Shown piece by piece: positions 7,053-13,697 of a stretch of DNA of 13,697 nucleotides. The stretch spans positions 1 through 13,697 of the forward strand of contig RMBW01000307.1 in NCBI GenBank assembly GCA_004009845.1, written 5' to 3'. Below the pieces are notes generated by a model. That model ran no database searches and was not told the DNA's origin. It saw only the letters and a program-made list of their open reading frames with translations. This stretch comes from Davidsoniella eucalypti. Its lineage: Eukaryota > Ascomycota > Sordariomycetes > Microascales > Ceratocystidaceae. Both the position numbers and the translations under genes were made by a program. Numbering within the stretch: the stretch's first letter is position 1; the number at the start of each line of letters is the position of its first letter.

Positions 7053-7406
7053 TTATCCGACAAAGATCAAACATATATGTGATATCTTCTATAAATGATT
7101 AGTTATATCAAATAATGAAAAAAAATAAAGCTTGTGACAAATGTACAGAGTCAAACTTGAAAATTAATCTATTATTTTGTAGTCAATGAAATAATCAAGT
7201 TACAGTGATACTAAAATAGCCAAAGGTGATCGATTTACAGAATAAGGGTTGTACGAGCATCAGGGTTAGCATTGACGTAAGTTATTTTAAATATGTTACA
7301 AAAACAACCTCAACGAAAAAAAATCAAACAAATATCGACACATGGCTTATAGAGTGCCGCCCAACTCAAAAGTACAGCCTATGATTTTTTTTTTTTGACT
7401 TACCCG
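7053..7406 (+). promoter_or_regulatory. Upstream region of the TMF/Sgm1 gene
   Basis: This AT-rich interval has no coding frame. It ends with a run of twelve T (7385-7396) ten bases before the start codon, like the T- or CT-rich leaders common in fungal promoters. No TATA box could be singled out. Confidence 0.35.
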
Positions 7407-10056
7407 ATGGCTGCTTCTGGTAAACAATCGCGATGGGGCTCTCTCTTGCAGCAGGCAGTGGCAGGAGTTGAAGCGAAGCTAGATACCATCTTAGCTGAAG
7501 GTGACCCTACAAGTTCAACCTCGACAGTTACGACCTCTACAGTAGTCCAAACTACGAACTCCAATCCACCTGCAAGCACCCTAGTGTCACCTCCTGGTAG
7601 GTTTTATACAACTAGCTTATAACCTATCACCATCGGAGAGTACTGACATGGTAATACAGCCCCAAGCTCTCAACGACCAAACTCACGCCAAACCGATAAG
7701 CTACAAGAACGACTAGCCAAAGCCATTGCTACAAAAGCATCACGGACATCGACATCTTTTGATCAGCCTAGAAGTTCAAGACCTAGCACCGACTCACAGC
7801 GAGATACTATCCAATCAACCGATTCTACCACACAGGAACCTCGTGACTCGATCGACGCGAAAAGTAGTATATCAAATACTAGTGATAACGATGACAGCAT
7901 ATCGGAATCTAATCCTAGCGTTGTCGCACAAACTGAATCTCGAAAACCGGAATCAAATTCAGACGAACCCCCACCAAACAAAGCCAAACAACCCACCATA
8001 GAAGTAGCGAAGCCGCAAGACCACACTCCTCCCCCGATTTTACCAACAGCCGAACCCGAGTTCTCCGACCCTGCACCGAATGGGACGGCCCACAATGACC
8101 AAGATGATATCAATGGGTACCTAGAGAAAATCGATGGCATGGCAGCAAAGATTGACTTCCTCTCACGAGAAATGGCAGATTCTGCTAAAAAGACTGCTAA
8201 ACAAGCATCTAATGGTAGTCTCGAAAAGTCTCTTGCGGAAAAGGATGAGCGTATTGCTTTACTCATCCAAGAAGGCCAAAAACTTGCGATGGGAGAACAG
8301 AAAAGCCGACTAGCCGGAAAGAAGTTCCGGGCGAAGGCCATTGAACAGGAGCGTACTATCAAAACGCTTCAGAGCGATCTGCAAAAGGTTAACGCCGAGG
8401 TTGCGGCCCTCTGCGAGGCTGCTTCCTCCAACGAAGCTACGGAGAAGACACTCGAACAAGCTCGCATATCTACCACTCGGTTGAAATCTGATGTATCCAA
8501 GTTACAATTCGATATCACTACCAAGGACTCCATCATCGCAAATCTAAGAGCGGAGATCGAAGACCTGAAGGACAGTAATGAGAAAGCTAATAAGAATGAC
8601 GACACCGAGGCTATCCAGAAACAGCAGCGCCGCATAAAAGATCTTGAAGATAGCCTTTCCTCGGCCGAGATAGAGAAGAACCTGGCACGAGACCGCAACA
8701 AACGCCAAGTATCAGATTTACGGAACCAAATCAATAGTTTGGAGGAAAAGGCTAGAAAAATTGAAGTCGAGAAGAAACTTGAATTGCAAGTACTAGAAAG
8801 CAAGCTAGAAGCAGTGCGCATCTATGCAGAAGAAGCATCCTCAACATCCACTGGCGACTCAGGTGCAAAATTGACTCGACAAGTTGAGGTTCTCCAAAGC
8901 CAATATTCCATTGCTCATGAGAACTGGCAAAGAATTGAATCAAGCTTGCTGGCTCGTATATCTAGTTTGGAGAACGAGATCGAGGATGCTAACCAGCGAG
9001 AATCGGACATGAGGAAAAAAGCTCGAGAATCTGTAAGTGTGAACTTGAATACAAATCATACCATACGAAAGCTCTATCTAACGCTACCATGAAACAAAAC
9101 AGGCCTCTCGGTTCCAGCGTCAGCAGGAAGAGATTGCCAACTTGCAAGCCAAGTCGGGCTCTCAAAGCCAAGAAGTTGTCGAGGCTATAGATACCTTGAA
9201 AACAGAGAATAAAGATTTGAAGAGCAAACTCGAAGAGACGGCTTCCATTATCCAACAACTGAAGGCCGAGGTAAAGCAAAACCAGATCGAGTTACAGAAC
9301 TCAATTCAAGAAAATGCAGACAAATGGCCGCCCATGGAGGAAAGCTCTGGTCTACCTCCATCGGCGACACCGAGCTCACCACAGCAGTCCATCGTGAGCC
9401 GCCAGTTCGGATCCGATATGTTGTCGACACCGAATCAACGAACTCGGAAGACGTCTCTATCAAGCATGCATCCCTTTGATCAAGAACGCTCCTCTTCACG
9501 CTGGGCTGGTTCACATGCATCTTTACGAGCTCCAACACCATCCAGTAGTCACCGACTAAGCACTAGCTATTTCCCTCCGCCAATCGAGACACTTGCTGAT
9601 CCAAAACAAGCTCCATCCATCGGCCCAGGAGATTCGTCAGATGCTTTCGATGATGCTCTTAGACCTTCATCGCCCCAACGGACAGCCAATGATATGGTTT
9701 CTGTCTCAACAGTAGCCGCCGGCCCGTCAATCCAGTTAGTCGACAGATTGAGTGCAGCTATTCGACGCTTAGAAGCCGAAAAAGTGGCAGCCAAAGAGGA
9801 GATGACACGTATCGTTTGTCAAAGAGATGAGGCTAGGGCTGAAATCTCAACTCTTATAAAAGAAACCGCAGAGGCCCGCGATAGTATGTCGCGGATTTCC
9901 GAGTTGGAAGCCGAAGTGAAAGACATGTCGACACGTTATCAAACCACGTTGGAGATGTTAGGTGAGAAGAGTGAACTTGTTGAAGAGCTTCGAGCAGATG
10001 TTCAGGACGTCAAAGCGATGTACCGGGAGTTGGTCGAAAACACAGTTGGGAAGTGA
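7407..10056 (+). CDS. SGM1: TMF1/Sgm1-family golgin (TATA element modulatory factor homologue)
   Basis: Three exons: 7407-7596, 7660-9032 and 9103-10056, giving 838 residues. Introns are GTAGGT...ACAG (63 bp, branch CTGAC 7643) and GTAAGT...ACAG (70 bp, branch CTAAC 9078); phases agree across both. The start MAASGKQSRWGSLLQQAVAG is typical of fungal family members. Residues about 65-210 are Ser/Thr/Pro-rich and disordered. A long coiled coil follows, opening with the TMF 'DNA-binding' module EKDERIALLIQEGQKL (257-272) and KKFRAK (284-289). A Ser/Pro-rich linker (about 597-720) separates it from a C-terminal coiled coil (about 727-836) matching the TMF TATA-binding/Rab6-binding region. Family members (human TMF1/ARA160, yeast Sgm1) are peripheral Golgi proteins that bind the GTPase Rab6/Ypt6 and act in retrograde vesicle tethering; the DNA-binding names are historical. 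The gene looks intact. The stop is 89 bp from that of the convergent gene. Confidence 0.92.
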
Positions 10057-10145
10057 TACAAATGATAATCAATACATGATGAAATATGTACAACAACAAG
10101 GATAGACCCCGTATATTCTATATGTAATAGTTTATTTTATTTAAG

Positions 10146-11317
10146 CTATGCCACAAGTGAGATGCCTTCTTCTTCAGCTTTCTTCATGATGTACTTCCGA
10201 ACCTAGAAAGTAGAACGGTTGTTAGTTGGGGAACTTGGCCCATCGGAAGCCCATATGGGAGTAAGATTCTTACCTCGTTGTCCGGGGAAAGGTCTATGGC
10301 AAGATGCCCATCAAGATCTTTCTTTGTGGCATCGGCACCCAGCTTTAAGAGACCGATAGCAACATCACCATGTCCTTCAGCAATGGCATGATGTAAGGCC
10401 GTGCTACCTGACATATCAGAGGCGTCGAGAGGGCTGCGGTTCTTTGAGAGAAGCTCTACCATAGGCATGGAGCCAACTGCAGCGGCTCTATGAAGGGGAT
10501 ATTGGCCTCGCTTGTCTTTGACGCGTACTGAAGCGGGAGGCTTCATATCGAGCAACTTGCGAGCTAGATCGGGTTTTTTTTTAGAAGCAATAGAATGCAT
10601 GATTGTCTGATGGAAAGAGACTTGAGTTAGTCCAATTCTCAGAAGCGAGTGAATATAGAAAAAGAAAAAGAAAAAAAACAGAACTTACCTGGCCAGAGTT
10701 ATCTATGAGTCGTATAGTTGGTTAGCGAGAGAGCCCATCCTTCTTTACCATGGCTGATCCACCAAATGAATATAAAGCTATAACTCACTTTTTATGTTGA
10801 TATCAGCACCCTTTTGTATGAGTAAATCGACAATGGCATCCGAATCCGCTACGTTGACAGCAATCATTAATGGAGTCCACCCACTATCGTCCTACATCAT
10901 ACTATTAGCACACGTCAAGCTATATGTGGAGATTTCGGTTCTCTTCAATTACCTGAACATCGGGGTCAAATGAAGCTAGCTGACAAAGAAGAGTGACTAT
11001 CTGCAAGTTGTTGGCAGAGACTGCCCAATGGATAGGATAGCGGCCATCGTTGTCTTTCTTCTCGGCTAATTTACGGTTGTCCTAGTTGGGGCTTGTTAGA
11101 GAAATAAAGAGAGCCCTATACTAGATACACAAGATACATACCTTGAGAAGATTCTCAGCTATCAATGCTACGGCACAAGGCAATGTTAGCAAGATCAAGA
11201 TCCCGACTGGGGTGTGGTTATGAAATAAGACCAGCCTGAGCAACTCTAGTTTCTCGTACCTCGACCCTCACGGGCAGCCTCATGCAGCGCAAACTCATTC
11301 ACGGGTACCTCGGCCAT
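10146..11317 (-). CDS. NAS6: Nas6/gankyrin (PSMD10), 26S proteasome regulatory-particle assembly chaperone
   Basis: Seven exons on the minus strand: 11317-11260, 11167-11142, 11081-10953, 10891-10789, 10702-10689, 10606-10274 and 10202-10146. They total 720 nt and 239 residues, close to yeast Nas6 and human gankyrin. All six introns are GT-AG (60-92 bp), and phases fit throughout. The protein starts MAEVPVNEFALHEAAREGRA and is built of ankyrin repeats: NDGRYPIHWAV (from 39), DDSGWTPLMIAV (72), NNSGQTIMHSIA (106), DKRGQYPLHRAA (141), SGSTALHHAIAEGHGDV (about 176) and DLDGHLAIDL (about 207). It ends VRKYIMKKAEEEGISLVA. Nas6 binds the C-terminal domain of the ATPase Rpt3 and keeps the regulatory-particle base from docking too early. 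Exons of 26 nt and 14 nt are easy to miss in automated gene calls; the 14-nt one supplies NNSGQ of the third repeat. Confidence 0.92.
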
Positions 11318-11841
11318 ATTGAAGATATAGTCGCTAGGAGCTTTTTGATACCACCAAATATGTCAAGAAATGGGTATAGCTAGTTTGATATCCGTGTATT
11401 GTTTACTGTCTGATGAGGTGAGCTAGGTGGGGCCGTCGTTCTAGAGCTTGCTTCCCGTTTCAGCAGTACAGCTTTGCATGGCTCCACCTTTCAGTAGCTA
11501 TTATAGTGATAGAATAAAGCAGCCTAACTCCTCGTAACCAACATTTTGGGCCACTTACAGAGTACAGCGGTTGGGGGTTTGTCGTAGGATGAGGGCAAGT
11601 AACACTCTGTTCTCAACATGTACCTCCTCGGGCTCCCCACTTTTCTGAACAACAGTCATTTTTCCACACCTTTTTCCACAATTATAAAACAATACAGATA
11701 TATCATCAGACCGTTATACTAATATACTACTATACAACTCGATCAACGATTTTGAACCCCTTTGCCAACACTGGAAACTGCGGAAATCTCCAATAAATCA
11801 CTTACCTCTATGCTCATGAAATACCAAATCATCCCAGTGTT
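11318..11841. promoter_or_regulatory. Upstream region of NAS6; no gene seen
   Basis: Non-coding on both strands as far as I can see. It should hold the NAS6 promoter on the minus strand. No specific element can be named. Confidence 0.35.
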
Positions 11842-11955
11842 GAACAAGAGGCTTGGGACAATATTAGCAACGAGTACCTTCATGAACTCCTAGTCTCTAT
11901 GGAGACTCTTTGTAAGGCTGTTGTCGCTGCCAATGGGATGTACACTACGTACTAG
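11842..11955 (+). pseudogene. Tc1/mariner transposase C-terminal scrap
   Basis: The 37 codons before the TAG at 11953-11955 contain EQEAWDNISNEYLHELLVSM followed by CKAVVAANGMYTTY. This matches the extreme C-terminus of Tc1-type DDE transposases, where W-D-x-I, E-Y-L/I, L-I-x-S-M, R/K-C-x-A-V and a final G-x-x-T-x-Y are characteristic. Sequence upstream of 11836 no longer reads as transposase, and the catalytic DDE residues are absent. I did not recognise terminal inverted repeats. It is a dead fragment lying between the divergent NAS6 and ceramidase genes, so it may sit within their promoter interval. Confidence 0.65.
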
Positions 11956-13066
11956 TTTGATATATATATGGTATTTTAATACACACAGTTATGAATTAAA
12001 CAGATATTATATCTATTTTCGGCTTATTATAGCGATATCGTGAAATCTGCCTATAAGGGATTGTTGATGATAATAATGATATTGGTTAATACAGTGTTCA
12101 ATACAGTTATAATACTGAGTACATGTCGAGAACAGAGAGTTACCTGCAAAAGATAATCCTACGAAAAAAACCAGCCGCTATACGGATAAACGGTAGGTGC
12201 TGACGTAAGGGAGAAAAAAAAGTCCGACGTCAACCCAGAACTCCATGAAATTTCCAATATGAAGGTACATATATTGGCAACAACATTAGGGTTACTTCCA
12301 AGGTTCTTTGGCGTACCAATATTGTAAAGATATTGCTGAGGATTTCTGTGCTTTGAAACATAGCAGATATCTGTATAAGCGCATATGATATCCGGCTTGA
12401 CTTGGATGGGTTTTTGGTTTTGTGTCTGGGCGCAGCTAAATAAAACACCAACTTTCTTCCTGACCATATCTATGGCCACTTCGCCACATCGTCTTCGCTA
12501 GCTCCGTGCTAATAACAATCTCCTCAACAGATGAAGCCCTGCACATACATGAAATACCAGTTTCTTTTCTTACCTTTTTGATCTGTACGAAGGCCTGTAC
12601 GAAATATCGACAGGGACAGAATGTTCGTCTACCGACCTCTTATTTATTAAGACGCTGGATAACACTCGTAAGAAACAAACAACAATACATAGCAGTAATA
12701 GGCAGTAGTTAATTGTTTGTTTCATCCTGTGGCATGCCAGGCTAAGCCGACCACGCTTCAAGCCTTAACGGATCTCCTTCCACTTACCAGGCGGTGGTAA
12801 TGCGTGCTTACAATTTAGTTTCAACAAACCGTAAAGCAAGATTCTTCTTCTCTTTTAATTTTTTTTTTCTAGCGGCCGTACTTATTTTGTGACTATATTC
12901 TGGAAACCTGGTCGCTTTCTCATTCTTTTATTCAAATATATACGTTTCGCATTCTTTCTTTTCATAAAATTCAGGAAGCGTTCTTTTCTGCAAATTCTCA
13001 CAGATACACCGACGTTTTCCCAAAGTTCTATTCTTTCTAGACTTGTCACATCTCAGAACGCCCAAT
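11956..13066. other. Intergenic interval ending in the ceramidase promoter
   Basis: AT-rich, with no supported gene. A 106-codon minus-strand frame (12159-12479, starting MAIDMVRKKVGVLFSCAQTQ) has no motif I recognise and no clear splice partners. It may be chance or an eroded element. Close to the ceramidase start there is a pyrimidine tract (about 12843-12870, CTTCTTCTCTTTTAATTTTT), as is common in fungal promoters. Confidence 0.35.
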
Positions 13067-13697
13067 ATGGCAGCCGGAAACAATATATTCCAGCTTCTTG
13101 GCGTTCCGTATAAGTCACCGCCTGGCACCGGATATTGGGGAGAGTCAACATCAACCCTTAATTTTTGTGAAGAGGTAATTCTCGCTAATAACCATACGGA
13201 CTGTTGCCGTCACTTGATCGTATCTAGGCATGTCTAACATCAATTCTTAGGACTACTCCATCACCCCCTATCTCGCAAGCTTGTAATGTTAGTTTCAAGG
13301 TCCCGCCACGTGCAATTTCTAGGATTGACAGCTCAATCCTACTTGCTTTACGGGTGTACTAATTCCACATATGTATTGTAGACCGTAAGTAATGCGGTAT
13401 TCATATATCTCGGAATATATGGTATCATGAGCTGTGTACGCAATGGCCACTCGCCTATGTACTCATTCGCGTTCTTGGGCTACATAGTTGTTGGGCTCTC
13501 GTCGTTCTTTTTCCATATGACTATGAAATGTAAGGTTTGCGCTGTTTCTCTTACTTTGTACCGTAACTAATAAATCATTGCAGATCCATTTCAGCTTGCC
13601 GATGAATTGTCCATGATTTATGCTACAAGTATCATGTCATTTGTGACATTTTTCACATGGCCAGTCCAAAATCCAGCAACTGGCGACATCTGCGTTA
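13067..13697 (+). CDS. YPC1: Alkaline ceramidase (Ypc1/Ydc1 family), 3' incomplete, with a frame break
   Basis: The start MAAGNNIFQLLGVPYKSPPG leads into GYWGESTSTLNFCEE, the family N-terminus. Exon 1 is 13067-13174, exon 2 begins at 13251 (DYSITPYLASL), exon 3 is 13382-13529 (TVSNAVFIYLGIYG to GLSSFFFHMTMK) and exon 4 runs from 13584 (YPFQLADELSMIY) off the window. These enzymes are multi-pass ER/Golgi membrane amidases that split ceramide into sphingoid base and fatty acid. The conserved S-x3-H (SFFFH) and the Asp of LADELS, parts of the zinc-dependent active site, are present. Intron 1 (76 bp, branch CTAAC) and intron 3 (54 bp) are normal. Exon 2 does not join exon 3 in frame at any GT donor: after GCA AGC TTG comes T AAT, then GTTAGT, two bases short of the expected L-x-N-T. 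A GC donor at 13275 restores frame but drops five residues. It may be a pseudogene, a sequence error or an unusual splice. Confidence 0.85.

Noticed and set aside
7763..8362. Minus-strand frame of 199 codons inside the TMF/Sgm1 gene
   Set aside because: Antisense shadow of exon 2. The plus strand reads as a conserved coiled-coil protein with proper introns. The other antisense frames at 8369-8821, 8752-8943, 8989-9279, 9248-9541 and 9567-9794 are rejected for the same reason.
13322..13352. A 31-nt exon (LIDSSILLALR) that would restore the ceramidase frame
   Set aside because: It would need a following intron of only about 28 bp and inserts residues unlike the family, so it is less likely than a frame error or GC-AG splicing.

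Overview
The window reads as nuclear DNA of a filamentous ascomycete (Pezizomycotina). The host genes carry short introns (54-94 bp) with GTRAGT-like donors, CTAAC/CTGAC branch sites and YAG acceptors. The transposon remains are of fungal type: chromodomain Ty3/gypsy, Ty1/copia and Tc1/mariner. The high load of decayed elements would suit a repeat-rich leotiomycete such as a powdery mildew, but that placement is a guess.

Layout: (1) 1-2834 is a nest of Ty3/gypsy chromovirus debris. It holds three related LTRs (about 98-288, 1443-1621, 2380-2617), an open integrase C-terminus plus chromodomain (290-1153), a truncated Gag-like ORF on the minus strand (1619-1993), and a second, frameshifted chromodomain scrap (2704-2834). 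(2) 2835-7406 is AT-rich and mostly non-coding. It contains two very short retroposon-like inserts with a homopolymer end, each bracketed by its own direct repeat; a tRNA-Gly(GCC) gene with an apparent 13-nt intron; and a broken Ty1/copia reverse transcriptase. (3) 7407-11317 holds two intact host genes ending 89 bp apart in convergent orientation: a TMF1/Sgm1-family golgin (three exons, 838 aa) on the plus strand and the proteasome assembly chaperone Nas6/gankyrin (seven exons, 239 aa) on the minus strand. (4) 11318-13066 is the divergent interval, carrying the C-terminal scrap of a Tc1/mariner transposase. (5) 13067-13697 is the start of an alkaline ceramidase gene (YPC1/YDC1 family) that runs off the window and has a reading-frame problem at its second splice junction.

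The three host genes are unrelated housekeeping functions (Golgi tethering, 26S proteasome assembly, sphingolipid breakdown) and nothing suggests they act together. I found no clear new multi-gene system. The observations most worth following are the co-varying hairpin upstream of the LTR TATA box, the repeated order 'LTR directly followed by 3' pol/chromodomain', the twin micro-retroposons with distinct direct repeats, the micro-exons of NAS6, and the ceramidase frame break.
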